A DNA stretch of 64,000 bases from CAIKLP01 sp965279595 (GCA_965279595.1 CBDIIF010000009.1:4703-68702), one strand, 5' to 3'. Counted from the first letter of the stretch, positions 1 through 12,537 are shown. Translations and numbers: made by a program. Notes: generated from the sequence alone by a model not told the origin.

Positions 1-870
1 AACATATTGTCTAACATTGATTGTCAATACTTTCAATAATCTCTAAACAATATATTATAAAAAGTATAGTATCTTTTTGATTCATCTCAATAGTTAAAAC
101 TATTGGATATAGTTGTGTTTTCAATAAATCCTATCGAATAGCAATCTCTACCATCATCAACATAAATTGAAGATCAGGTATCAAAGTTTAGATTTTATCA
201 CGGAGTATTAGGCCTATATAGAGTTGAGTATTAGATGTTCCTAATTGATCTGGAATTTTCCATTAATGCAAACTCTATGAGTTTATATTATAAAAATTTA
301 TATAACAACATTTTAAGAACAATTTAATGCTCATCATTTCATACTTCATTAGAGAATTGAAAGTAGGTTAAATGATTTCCTTCACTTGAGAACCTATTAG
401 CAACAAGTTTTATTTATTATAAGAGATTGGATTAACAGCCATGATGGTGAGAATGACAAGAAATATGATGTGGGTGACTTACAAAATACTATCACATTTG
501 ATTATATTAAATAAAATTCTTTACATTATCAAAAAAAAAAATATATAGATAAAAAATATTATGAAACAAAAGCATACTGTTTCGCTAGGTGTAATACTTT
601 CTTCTTAATAAAAAATATAGGTTTTTAAAAATATTGAAAAGCCATAATATTTAATATTACATACCATTTGCATTTAAACATAGATGAGAAATAATGGCAG
701 GCTATGAAAATATAATTTAAGGTCGGGTTTTGAGAGTTGTTTTCCGATTTCGATCTGCAATAAATAAAGCTGCTTAAATTCAATGTTTAATCACATCTCT
801 GATAATAAATTAAAGGATAATGTAAATTATTTATATTCATTTAGGCATTCTCATAAAACTTAATGATTTA
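1..870. other. AT-rich intergenic DNA, partly duplicated
   Basis: I see no supported gene here. Roughly 80-260 resembles 11340-11475, the region upstream of antigen 2; both contain an 'actattg' core followed by related AT-rich text and 'aaagttgag'-like text. This suggests that the upstream flanks of antigen genes 1 and 2 descend from one duplicated block. The rest shows only low-complexity A/T runs. Confidence 0.45.
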
Positions 871-879
871 AGAATGGAA

Positions 880-1105
880 TGTAATCTTTATCAAAATCCT
901 TGTGATTCAAACATCACACCATATTCAGAGTGTGCTAAAATAATTTTGTTAGATTTATAAGATGACACCACAACTGAGTAATCTAGGTGTAATTGGTAAT
1001 TAAGAGATTGAAGTCAGATGATAATAGATTAGTTTGATACTTACAGCCTATAAGAAACTAATATTGAAATAATGAATGAGATTTAGAGAAAGTTTGGTAG
1101 AATCA
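880..1105 (+). pseudogene. relic of the small 134-aa gene
   Basis: Positions about 975-1100 align with the C-terminal half of the small ORF at 38768-39172. 'ctaggtgtaattggtaatta' here corresponds to 'ctaagagtaattggctatta' there, followed by related 'gagattgaa...cagatgat' and 'aatgatgaat' text. Read in that frame it meets TGA almost at once (after a VIGNQEIEV-like peptide), so it cannot encode the protein. It lies just upstream of an antigen relic. It is most likely a decayed copy left by segmental duplication. Confidence 0.55.
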
Positions 1106-1149
1106 GAGGTTAATTACTCTCCCCACCTTCGAGGACATCAGCTGTTTCT

Positions 1150-1400
1150 TGTGGCCAAGTCTGCACAGATGCAGCCAATCAATTTAATACAAATTGTAGA
1201 ATCTATATGAGTTACAAATGCCACAGTTTATATTTCTCAGAAGCTGTGATGCTATTTTCTAGTCAAGAGTCATTGCTTGTGATTCAGGATCAAATTGTCT
1301 AAATAGAACCTCATGATTAAGTTATACTACTTAAGAATATTGTTTATTGAATTAATAAAAATATGTTTCTTCAGGGACCACTGTAAAATAACTTTGATCA
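1150..1400 (+). pseudogene. decayed surface-antigen fragment
   Basis: The stretch around 1156-1200 reads CGQVCTDAANQFNTNC, the 'C.DA...TN..C' signature of the antigen repeats. About 1240-1385 matches antigen 3 at 41487-41640 almost base for base in patches, for example 'attcaggatc', 'aatagaacctcatg', 'tgtttattgaattaataa' and 'cagggaccact'. The reading frame is lost by indels. Only one repeat-sized piece remains, so this is a solo relic and not part of gene 1. Confidence 0.8.
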
Positions 1401-1419
1401 TTCACTGAGCAAGCACATT

Positions 1420-2837
1420 GAGAGCAAGCATAAAAACAGAAATAGGATTGAATATGAATATTAAGAATTTATATTTACATTATATTAAAAGGATTACTAA
1501 GCATTTCGATAATTTAGTGCTAGTTGAATGAACTTGAGATCATAATGCGTAAGCATAAACCTAGCTTCATAAGTAAAAGAGAAAAAATCAGAGGAGCTCA
1601 TTATCATAATAATTATATAATAAATTACCCATTCAAAGACTGATTTAAGATTAATGAATCTGTGTTTATTTACAAATCAGCTTATTAGGTTAAGAGTGTA
1701 CTAATTGATATAGCAGACAAATTAATGAATATAAAAAAGAATCATTGAAATCTTGCAAGACTATTGGTGATTGCAACCAAGTATTTTATATAAAATAGCA
1801 GAACTAACACATCAAAAAAAAATGAGACCTTGCACAGAAGGAAATAGCAAACAAGAAATTACAATTGACCTAATGGTTGCCCTAATTCTATATAAAGGCT
1901 AATAGTTTATTGATTATTAGAAATAACAATAATTAAATATATTATATACTCTCTTTTTAATTATCTTTAATATGTGTGGTATAATTTGTACTTTAAGAAT
2001 AACTTTCATATCAGAATGATTCCTAGCTCTGATTGGCGTGATTTATCATATATATTCCATAAACTACATATTTTATGAGATTCTATTCCACGATATTCTG
2101 AATTATTCTACATTCTGATAAAAAACTTGTTTTTTCTCTCTCAGACACTTGTGGGGTTTGTTAAGGACCCTCGAAACTATCTTCTTTCTTCTTTTAAAGC
2201 TGCTAATTGTATGCCTGTGGAAGTGCTAAATGAAATTTATTAAATTAATTTATGAGTCGTTATCTATCTCTCATAGATGGGTGACCTACCAAGGAATGAT
2301 ACCATCAGCCCCCAGAAAAATTCTTTGAGAAGGACTAGGAATTTGTACATCGTTTCTTTACAGAGAACCCATGTATAGAATTTGATGGGTGGAGTTTCAA
2401 GTGTTAACTCTTAAATACCGAATTAAGAATATGAAGACTTATGTGTTAAAAAAGTGTAGCCATCTTCTATTAAAAAAGTATTCTTGCTTATGTGATATAT
2501 TTAGGTAGCATAAACTACATTATTCCTGTTACTAACAAACTCTTAGTGGCCAATTAAGTAATACTAAAGAATTTTTATCTAAAATTTCCTGATTCGGCTT
2601 GAGACAAAGTACCATTTTTTTAACTGCCTTCATTCGAACAATATGTCTATTGTGATGTAAACAAGGTAGCATAAATTACACTCTTCTTGTTATTAAAAAA
2701 TTCGCAGTGGCAATTGAAGGAATACTATTTTTAAATATCAAAAGACTATTATCAGAAAGGCAATTCTAAGCATAGAGACAAGCAGATAAACAAGATTATA
2801 ATATATAGGCTTCTAGAGTAATTTTTTTATTTTTTTA
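1420..2837. other. intergenic region upstream of antigen 1
   Basis: There is no supported gene. About 1425-1640 belongs to a dispersed intergenic sequence also found near 11940-12165 and 29385-29580, always beside antigen or relic sequence. The remainder is A/T-rich and includes an imperfect direct duplication at 2503-2735. Confidence 0.5.
2503..2735 (+). repeat. imperfect direct duplication upstream of antigen 1
   Basis: About 2503-2575 and 2664-2731 are diverged copies. Both run 'aggtagcataaa(c/t)tacat', then a 'tgttact/ttgttatt' segment, then 'agtgg(c)caatt...aatact'. Their spacing is about 160 bp. A comparable but unrelated duplication precedes antigen 2. Confidence 0.6.
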
Positions 2838-2972
2838 AGGTGTGACTGTATTAAGAATTATTTTTATTTTAATTATTGTAGTGTATTTTGGCAAAAATGT
2901 TTCTTAGAACGGGGTGCAGAACCCTCATTTATAAATCAAATCCAAATTTGAATATTTCTAATAATTAAAATA
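2838..2972 (+). promoter_or_regulatory. conserved 5' flank of antigen 1
   Basis: About 130 bp immediately upstream of the ATG is nearly the same as 12584-12710 upstream of antigen 2. It includes 'ggtgtgact', 'agaattatttttatttta', 'tattttggca', and 'aatatttctaataattaaaa' ending just before ATG. The flanks further out are far more diverged. Selective conservation fits a promoter/5' UTR unit, although recent duplication or gene conversion would look the same. No TATA or factor site can be named from sequence alone. Confidence 0.5.
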
Positions 2973-5900
2973 ATGAAGACATTCTTAGTGATAGCAATGC
3001 TCATCATCATGGCAACTACACAGACAACCATAACTCCAAAGACTCAAGCCTGTGTATGCTCAAATCTATTGAATCAATTTGACTGTCAGGCATTAACTGG
3101 ATGCCAATGGACTTCATCTAATAGCACTAATAGTACAAATAGCACAAATAGCACTAATAGCACAAATACGGCCACCACATTAGCAGGTATTGTATGATTT
3201 AATCTATAGGAACTTGTGCTAATGCTGCAACCAATACCACAACCCCAGTCGTAGCAATCCCTACCTTTTGTGGATCTATAACTAATGGAACAACATGTGC
3301 AGGACAAATTGGATGTGCATACCTAAATAGCACATGCTAAATTTTCACCGGATGCACTGCCTACCTCAAGACAACCCACTCCGATTGCCAGCTAATAAGC
3401 ACCCAATGTACAACAGATGGTACACAATGTGCTCTACCGTTAGCATGCAACATTTATACGGCATAAACAATTTGTGGTATTATTTATTATATATTTTTAG
3501 TCGGAAGCTAAGGAAGTACAACTAGGAACTGCAAATGGACGCCAGCAACTGGTACTGCAACAACTGGCACATGCTCTGACACTACTTGCGCTGATGCTCC
3601 AACATCATTAGCTACCTTGGCATAGTGTTAGGCATACATTCCCACCTGTTTCTCCACAGGCAAGGGTTGTGTTGCTACACTCGCTTCATGCACAACATAT
3701 TTGACAATCGATGGATGCTCTACTAGAATAGGATTAGAAGGCAAATGTATAGACACAACCCCATAATCAGCAAATTGCAGAGCATAGGTGTGCACGGATG
3801 CTAGTTAAGCTACTGCCTCCAGTTGTGTGACATTTTTGTCATCGAGCACCTGCTTATTTAATGGAAAAGGCTGCGTTGCGGGTCCTTTACCTGCTTGCAA
3901 CACATACCTAGTCAGTTAGTCATGTGATAGCATGATCGGCAGTGATGGAAAATGCACAACTGATAAAAACTCAACCACTAATTGCAAATTATATACTTGT
4001 GCCGATGCACCAACTTCAACAGTAGCAGATTCAGATTGTTAGAAAATAGCTTCAACTTGTGTCACTAATGGATAAGGATGTCTCACTTCTCCCCTACCTT
4101 AATGCTCAACATATAGTGGTACAACTGCCACACCTTGCACATCATTCAAAGGAATTAATGGAATTTGCAAAGCATCAACTACTGCATAGTGCACAGAGAG
4201 AACTTGCATGGACGATGCAGCAAAAGCCTTTACAACCGATGCTTAATGTGATGGTTATTTCAAGGGATGCGTTACAAAAGGACTGGGCTGTGTTGCAACT
4301 AGATCACCTTGTGAGAATTACACAGGGACAGCGAATGAATGTGGTAAATTCATAGGTACCGGTGGTAATTGCACTTTGGGTACTGATGGAAGATATTAGA
4401 CTAAACAGTGTTCGGCTGCTGATACATCATTTACTACAAATGCCTAATGCCAAAATTATTCATTTTCGTGCTACACAAATGGATAAGGATGTACCACTCT
4501 AGCTACTTGTGAGGCCGCATAATAATTAACCACATGTTCAGGAAATAATTCATGTTCTTCAGTTAATAATTTATGCTTGGGAGTTTCAGATTGTGCAAAT
4601 TTTAGTACTTAAACTTAGTGTAATCTTAATAATTAATCCTACAAGCCAACGGGTTCAACAATCACATATTCTAGAAATTGTTAATGAGCTAGTGCTGTTT
4701 GTGGAAATATTGCTTGTTCAGAAATTGCTACAAAACTATCTGTTACTTTATCAGATTTAAAGGATGATGCTATATGTAAAGCTAAATTAGACGGATGTTT
4801 ATTCAGCGGAGCTGCAGCTGGAGGATGTGTGGATGTTAATGATGATTGTACAAAATATACAGGAACATTAACAACTTGTTAGAATTATAAAGGTTCTTAA
4901 GGAAAGGATTAATGCATAAATACTAGTGTTAATGCTTCAACTGCTGCACCCTGCATGAAGAAGACTTGTTCATCAGCTAAGACCTAATCAACGACAGCTA
5001 TCTCTCAGTAGAGTCACTGTTAAGCGTTTCAAAGTACAGGTTGCTATTATAATGGAGTTGATAATTGTACGGATGGAGGTTGTGCTAGCTATTTTTTTGG
5101 TGATAATTGCAACACTATTTCAACAGCAAAAGACAATAGCGAAAAAACTTTATCATGTGTTAAAGATACGACTTAATCAAATAATTAGTGTAAGAATAAA
5201 GCCTGTGCTGATGCAGCTCCAAGTGTAGCTAATTTATTCAACACTGATACCTTATGTAATGCCTGGTTGACTGGATGTGTAACTGACGGAACAAAATGCG
5301 TTGACCCAACTTCGACTTAATGTAGTGCTTATAAGGGCACCTAGGATTAATGCACTAAATTCAGCTATAAACCCACACCTACTACATCGCAAAAATGCAC
5401 TAAGGTTGCAAAATTTTGCTAGGCATTTACTACTTGTGCAGCTCATTTTATTCCATCAACACTTACATCTACAAATGATAAATCTATAGATTGTCAATTA
5501 GTTGTAGAATCAACAGACTCCCAAAATTGTATGTTTGATTCCTCTACTCTCAAATGTGCAAATCCAACTACTTGTGATAAATACGTAACAACATTTACTG
5601 GAGCCTAGGCTTAATCTTACTGTAATAAGTTGAAAATTAAGTCTAAGTCATGTTGGTGGTCAACGGGCAATTCATGCGCTATAGTAGAAGATTGCACTTC
5701 TTTCACAATACTTAATGGCTCTTTAGATAAAGAGGCTGCTGCTTAGTGCTAAAAACTAAGTCCAAACGGGAGTACTTTTTGCGGATTTATAGCTACTGCA
5801 ACAAAATGTTCTGCAAGATCTTGCTCTGATTTTGGAATTGGAGCAACTTCAGTCTAAGATTGTATAAATTATCTCGCAACATGTGAGGACTATTCCACTT

Positions 5901-8900
5901 TAGGATTCTGCTATACAAAAAAAACAAATTGTGCTGATTATACAATTAACTCCACTATATATGATACTTCAATTAAAAAGGCAAAATATTGCTCATCTAT
6001 AGAATCGAATAATTCAAAATGCTCTTATGATTAAAAAACAGACAAATGTGTAGTAGCAGGGGGTTGCTAATATGTAACTTTTTCTGAATCATCTGAGCCA
6101 GACGAATCTGAAAAATAGGCTATCTGTCTTAATTCTAGAAATTATGGTGGATAAATTTGTGTGTATATAAGGAGCCTAATTACCAAATGTTCAGAGCCCG
6201 CCGATAATTGTAATATTTATAATATGAGCGGAGACTTAAGTCATGCTGAAAGGCAGGCATATTGTCAAAATATGGTCAATTCGAATGGAGATACATGTAA
6301 TTATGCTCTTGGTATTCCATCTTGCATGGATTATTAATATATACCTAGAATAGTATAGTGTAATTAATACTACACATATTAGTCCACAGATGCTGATAAT
6401 TTAAAATTTTGTTCGAATTTAACTCCAACAAAGAATGGTCCTAAATGTAGTTATTCTCTACGTAGACCTGAAAGTTGTAGTGATTTTGGTTGCTCAGATT
6501 AATCATCGACTACTTGTGCTAATTATCCTTCGTTATGCATATATAGTGGTATTTCCTGTATTAGCCTACAGGCAACATGCGCTGGCTATACAATTGAAAC
6601 TTCTGCCACAGACAAGACTGTTTATTGTAAATAATTAACTGGCACAACAGGATCCAAAAAATGTGCATACAATGGAGCTACAAGCACAACAAACTGCTCA
6701 GATAGAGCTTGTGCTGACTTAGCATCAAGCGATAGCTAAAAAACATGCACTGATTATTTATCGACATGCACATATGATGGAACTAAATGTGTTAGTAGTT
6801 TGGATTGCACCACAATAACTCTAACTGGAACAACGGATTCAGATAAGGTAACCTTCTGTAATAAATTGGGTAATGGTAAAAATTGCACTTTTGTGAGTGG
6901 AGGAGATAAATGCGTAACCACAAAAACTGATTGCAAATATCCCATAGGAGCTCTAACTATCACATAAGCCTTAGCAGCATGCAGTGTAACATAGGATTCT
7001 AATGGTAAATATTGTGGTTATTCAACTGGTAATACTTGTGAAGCCAGATCATGTGTAAATACAATTAAAGCATCTTCTACTTAAGACTGTGTAGATTGGT
7101 TGGCTGGATGCGAGTTAGATTCTACAAGCAGTTGCGAAGCTAGAAATTGTAATGATGCTCCAATTACCCTAAACACAGACACTCTTTGCGGGGAATATAA
7201 AAGTGGATGTTTAACAACATTAAAAGGTTGTATAGACTCAAATTAACCTTGCTCACAATATAAAGGAGATGCCACTTAGTGTTAGTCGTTTACAGGAAAT
7301 TATATTAAGTGCAATAATAAAAATCCTATCCCAACAGTGAACGATTCATGCGTGGATAAAACTTGTGCTGATAACACTGTGGCTTTAAATAATGCTGATT
7401 GTGACAAATGGTACCCCTCAAAATGCATTTGGAATGGAACTAAAGGATGTTGGGATAATACTAAAAATTGTGCTGACTTCTAAGGAACCGTTGATTCATG
7501 TAAAATATACAAGGCAGCAGATGGTCCTTGTTCAGGAACAGGATTAGGAACAACTTTAGCAGCTTGCTATTCAAATAATATCTGTACCAATGCTCCAAAG
7601 TCAATCACAACAGATTCAGATTGCAAGACTTGGCACTCAAATTGCGTTACAAATGGTTTTGGATGTATCCCAAAGACATCTAAGTGTACAGATATAATTG
7701 ATACCTCTGTTTGTTCATCATCAGCTTTGAATTGCTCACCAACTGGAAAATAATGCTTAACAAAACCAACAATATGCTCATAGTTTGCTACTGCCTCTGA
7801 TTGCAATAATTTACTACTTTTTGGAGCTACTAGTGCTTCATGTGGATGGGATACCACCAGAGCCTCTTTAAATTGTGTGGATTTAACTTGTGAATTGTTA
7901 CCTGGAACTTTAACTACAGATGGTCAATGCGCATCCAGATTGACTCAAGGAACATGCACAACATCAGGAGCTGGTTGTGTTACCAAAGATTTTTGCTCAA
8001 ATTACAAAAGCTAAGCAATTTGCCAAAATGCCAAATCCAAAGATGCCTAAGGATCCTGCGCTTGGGAGAACATCTCCTGCAGACCAATCAAATGTGAGGA
8101 TAAAACAGGAACAAGCGATGATGTTTGCAATACCTATTTGACAGGATGCCGAACGAATGGAGTTAGTTGTGTTTCATCAGCAATTTTAATTTGTTAAAAT
8201 TTATCTAGAAATGTATGCTTAAAAGATGGATCTGGAAATCCTTGCTATTGGTTCTAAGGGATGTGCTAATAATATGTTGCTTGCACCAGCTTAAGTTTAA
8301 CATCCCATGCCACTTGTTAACTAGCTTCACCATTTTGTACAACTGATGGGACTAAATGTGTTGCAATTGATAAATGTGCAAAACTAGCAAAACCAAGCTG
8401 TTTTATAGGAACTGATGGCACTTGTGGATGGGGATAGACATCTACTTAGACAGCTTAATAATGTTAGATATTTACGAGTTGTTCTGCTTTTAATGGGACA
8501 AGTGCTGAAGACTGTGCATCATGGGGAACAAAATGTATTAGTGATGGAACTAAGTGCATAGATTAATCTTCATGTGCAAGTTACTTAACTTAGGCTTCAT
8601 GTGGAAATTTGGGAACTGATGGCAAATGTTAATGGGTTGCTGGCACAGGTGCAACAGGAACTTGTAGATTAAGGTAGTGTTCAGATGCAACAGCCGCTGA
8701 TGTTCAATCTCTAACAACATATGTTGGATGTAATTCCTTCGTCATTAATTCAAGCACCAAATGTAATACTAATGGAACAAGTTGTGTAGCCTTAGGAACA
8801 TGTTCAACTTATTAGGTTTAGGCAGCTTGCCAAGTTGGCACAGACGGAGATTGCTTCTGGGCAACTGCTAATTCCAGCACAAACACCACTCAATCTTGTG

Positions 8901-9517
8901 GATTAAAGACTTGCACAGATTTGTCATTAACAACCTCATCATAATGTGCTGTAGCTATAAGTAAAGTAGATTGTGTTTCAGATGGAACAAAATGCATTCC
9001 AAAAGCAGCATGTTCATCTTATACAACTAAAGAAGCTTGTTCAGGAAAAGGAACTGATGGTTAATGTGTATTTACTCCAACCAATTCAACATCGCCAAAT
9101 CTAGGTACTTGCAAAGTATTTACATTATGTTCTGATGCTGATAGCGATTCAATTGCTTGTAACACAAATCCCTCATGCCATTTTTTAATTAACGGAACAT
9201 CAACTACTTGCTCTTAGCATACCTGTGCATCTAAAGCATAAGGCTCCTTATGCAATCCAATACCAAATTTTGATTTATCAACATATTCAATATGTGTGTT
9301 GAGTGGAACACAATGTGTTGCTGGAAACCCTAATTCATTATCATAAGGTCTATGTTACGAGAAAAGTGTTTACTCTTATACATGGAATCCATCATCATAA
9401 ACTTGTTAAGCATGTAAATAGATCAGTATTAACAATACTGTTAATAACACCAATAATTAGACGAATACATTTGAAAAACTCTTATGCTGCTTGGCCCTAT
9501 CCCTAATTTTGATGTGA
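2973..9517 (+). CDS. giant GPI-type surface (immobilization) antigen 1, one in-frame TGA
   Basis: With the ciliate code this locus reads as 2165 codons plus TGA in three exons: 2973-3186, 3210-3476 and 3501-9517. It starts with a secretory signal (MKTFLVIAMLIIMATTQTT), followed by an Asn-Ser-Thr run. Then come some 30 cysteine-periodic modules of the form 'C.DAP.S..T...C..Y...C...G.GC'. It ends with an Asn/Thr stretch and a short hydrophobic tail (LLCCLALSLILM) that fits a GPI-attachment signal. This is the architecture of Paramecium serotype antigens, which coat the cell and cilia. The centre (5590-7100) is more irregular than in antigens 2 and 3. One TGA at 4685-4687 (codon 556) is in frame and would truncate the product. 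The aligned residue in antigen 2 is Trp. Everything downstream stays in frame to the natural end. It may be a recent pseudogene, a silent copy, or contain a base error. Confidence 0.85.
3119..3172 (+). repeat. 9-bp coding microsatellite (Asn-Ser-Thr)n
   Basis: About six imperfect copies of 'aatagcacaaat'-like 9-bp units encode NST repeats just after the signal peptide region. Each NST is a potential N-glycosylation sequon. The homologous tract in antigen 2 is longer, and antigen 3 lacks it. Confidence 0.85.
3187..3209 (+). other. intron 1 of antigen 1 (23 nt)
   Basis: It begins GTATTG and ends CTATAG. Removing it joins '...LAG' to 'TCANAAT' and restores the frame. Retention would hit TGA within four codons. 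The same intron occurs at 12943-12965 in antigen 2. Confidence 0.9.
3477..3500 (+). other. intron 2 of antigen 1 (24 nt)
   Basis: It begins GTATTA and ends TTTTAG, and is very AT-rich. The position matches intron 2 of antigens 2 and 3. In antigen 3 the intron is 26 nt, so it must be removed to keep frame. Here the length is a multiple of three with no TGA inside, so unspliced RNA would stay in frame. Confidence 0.8.
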
Positions 9518-9572
9518 GAAAAGTTGAAAAGTTCATGATATATTATCAAAAAAGAATTGAAATATTAAATTT

Positions 9573-9614
9573 AAAACATAAAACATAAAACATAAAACAT
9601 AAAACATAAAACAT
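9573..9614 (+). repeat. 7-bp tandem repeat (aaaacat)6
   Basis: Six exact tandem copies of 'aaaacat' lie about 55 bp after the antigen 1 stop codon, at the junction with the inverted relic of locus A. This is a simple satellite, possibly marking a duplication or repair junction. Confidence 0.95.
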
Positions 9615-9634
9615 AAAATATATTTTATTCTAAT

Positions 9635-10595
9635 ATTAGTAATTATGTTGTTTTAAAATTCATATAATTTATGTTGCACAAGGCACAATAATTAAATATT
9701 ATATTCCTGGATCAGGATGATCTTTTCCCATTCTTATGGTGTTCCCAAAGTAGTGATAAGTGTAAAAAATCACAATCTTCATAAATTTCACGGGATACAA
9801 GAATAATTATATTAATAATAATCTAAATTAAAAATAATTCTATACTTTAGTGGCAAATTGCAGAAATTATACTTTAATTTTACTTTATAAGATTTAAAAT
9901 TCCCCATAGTCAAATTACACTCTTAGCAAATGAATAACATTGAAAGTAACGAATATAGTTATAATCTATCTTTATTATGGCCTGATAATTTTTAAAAAAG
10001 TATATTATTCATTATTTTATCCTAATAATAATTGTATGAACAAATCATAATACATATTTTCTAAACAATCTGCACACACCATTCCTATTGAGGATTACTG
10101 TGGACTATTTTTTAATAATTTTATTTACCAATCATAACATTACCTATTACAGCGTTAAAATCTTCGTTTGCTCATGTGCTAATTATTTGAATGTTGATGA
10201 TTTGGTAATTTACTACAATTCAATAAATAAGATGCAATCACAAGAATTTGTAGCTGAATCCAAAATTCTATTGGTTTGAGTTTAATCCACAAAGGACACA
10301 TGATGATCCATAGGAACATTGCATGTCAAGCATATGTAATGGGACAGGCTTTAAATAATTAAAATCAATACTCTTTTTTGATTATGGATTTCAATAATAT
10401 TTATATTTGCTATCTGCCCAAGAAAACCTATTGGTTATATCTGCAATTATCCCAAATAAATACTAAATTTTCCTAACTTGAATAAGTTTAATTAACACCT
10501 ATGTTTACATTTACATCATTCGAATTTGAGATACTCAAATAAAATTCACCATTAGAAACAATCATGAGAAATTAGATAATGCTCTGTTAATTAGG
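9635..10595 (-). pseudogene. inverted, internally deleted copy of the 5' half of locus A
   Basis: The reverse complement matches locus A in order. 10595-10553 matches about 19034-19080 (e.g. 'attagataatgctctgttaa'). About 10500-9780 matches 20285-21095. 9775-9640 matches about 21458-21605. Two stretches present in A are missing, roughly 19.1-20.28 kb and 21.1-21.45 kb. Two A introns (20737-20759 and 21038-21060) are still recognisable, so this is a DNA-level duplication and not a retrocopy. The reading frame is broken throughout and no product is expected. Confidence 0.9.
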
Positions 10596-10599
10596 ATAT

Positions 10600-12280
10600 C
10601 TAATAGCTTGCATTCTTATATTAATCAGCTATACCATAAAAGCAGTAAAATGATAATATTATCTTTCTAATTCCCTTGCTTGGAAATAATCTGAAAAACA
10701 AGTTTTCTTGGTATAATCTATGATTGCTTATTCCCGTTATAGGTACTATATTCTCCATCCTTGAATCTGATATTATATATTCTCTAATAAACTCCTCAAT
10801 CATTAACTAAATAATTTAATTATTGTATAAGAATCATCAATAACAACTAATTTAAACAACTTTATTCCGTATCACATTAGGTTACCATATATGGAAATGA
10901 ATTTTTTAAAAACAATTTATTTATTTATTTTTAGACTCGATATTCTCTATAATCACGAAATTCTGTTCTTAAGAGAATCATATATTAATGATAAAACATT
11001 TGTTTATAATAAAAAAAAATTTACATAATATTTTTCTGGTATAATCAATAATATGATAAACAGAGTACCTCCTAAATAATAAACAGTTTACAAACCGAGT
11101 AATTAATTTTGCTACTTCTCTTAATTTGTTGATGCATCACTTAGAAATATTTGAAATAATTTGATATCAGAGTGAAGTAAATCTATTCTTGATTATTCTA
11201 ATGTTATTTGAATCAGTACTCCTTCTGTCGTTGACTATTATTCAATATATTGCTCATCGATTCCTGACAATTTGCTATGAATAATTTTCCAGAATTTATG
11301 AAATGCAATATATCAATTATTTATGCAATTTTCTATTATCATAACTATCGATTTATTGACCTCAATAGCTACAACTATTGCATCTAATTATAATTCCCAT
11401 AAAACCTCTCTAAAACAATATCTAAGCATCAACCTTTGATCTTAAAATATAAAGTTGAGTTTTAGCTGCTATTTAGAAGAACTAAGGACCATCTTTTCTT
11501 TTGAATAAAGGCTGTTTAATGCTTTTATGAGCAGGAACTGAAAATGCTTAAAACTATACATCAATCTGTATTATAAATTTAGGTTATCAGCAATCCAGAG
11601 TCTCATCCTGGATCCATAATATAATTGGTTACAAGGTCAGTGTTGTTTGCTGCATTGCTATTTTAAGATCATCTACTATACAAAAACTTAAGGATAATAT
11701 CTACATAAAATAGAAGAAGATAAAGTTTAAATCAAATAACTATAGATTAGAAACATTTAACTTAAGAATATTAAGTATCGTGGCAATAGTATAATCTATG
11801 ATAGACAAATTAACTTAAAGAAATAAAGTAGTGCTGATTTAGAAGGGAATAGGAAAAAATTATAGATGTAAAGTTAGGAAAATTATAAATATAATTCTTG
11901 AAAAGCTTAAGCTAACTCTCATTCTCATACACAAAGTGCATAACCACAAGAATAGGAATGAATATTATCAATTTATATCATATATATATGTAAATAATTG
12001 ATAAATCCATAACTCAGTTTTTGTAGAATAGGGTGTAATAATGTGTAGATATTAAAGCTAGTTATATCTTTTAGATATTACCCATTTATACAGTCAGGTG
12101 AAAATGTGAAAAAGCGAGAAAGTGAAATATGAAGATGTCTTGAATTGAAGTGAGTAAAACCCATAATAGAATTAATACTTTGACAACTCTACTGACTGCC
12201 GGTCCATCAAAAAAGTATTCTCCATATTTTATTGTGAGCAAGGAATCATAAAATACGCTCTTCTGGTTAATTATCTTTCT
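10600..12280. other. intergenic region between inverted relic and antigen 2
   Basis: No supported gene was found. 11340-11475 resembles 80-260. 11940-12165 is a copy of the intergenic element also seen at 1425-1640 and 29385-29580; copies 2 and 3 share an 'atgtgta...tattga' segment, 'tacccattta' and 'gaaagtga'. A short minus-strand open stretch near 10621-10803 has no recognisable domain and is not called. Confidence 0.5.
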
Positions 12281-12284
12281 CTTA

Positions 12285-12537
12285 GGGGAAATACTGTACT
12301 TCAGAACCTCAAAAAATATCTTAGAATCAAATAAAATTTATCAGGAATGCAATATCAGACATCAAGACTAACCATGAAGGTCTTGGACTTCGAGACAAAC
12401 CATTTAATATACAGTAGACTTCCACTCAAGGGAAATACTGTACTTAAAAACCAAAAAAAAAAATTCTTAAAATCCAATTAAATTTAATAGGAAGGCAATC
12501 AAGACAAACTCCTTGGTTCTGGACATCAGGACAAACC
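12285..12537 (+). repeat. direct duplication upstream of antigen 2
   Basis: 12285-12385 and 12428-12537 both begin 'ggaaatactgtactt', continue through 'cttagaatcaaa'/'cttaaaatccaat' and an 'aggaatgcaat'/'aggaaggcaat' segment, and end 'catca(a/g)gac.aacc'. They are tandem-like copies about 145 bp apart, placed similarly to the duplication before antigen 1 but unrelated in sequence. Confidence 0.7.
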
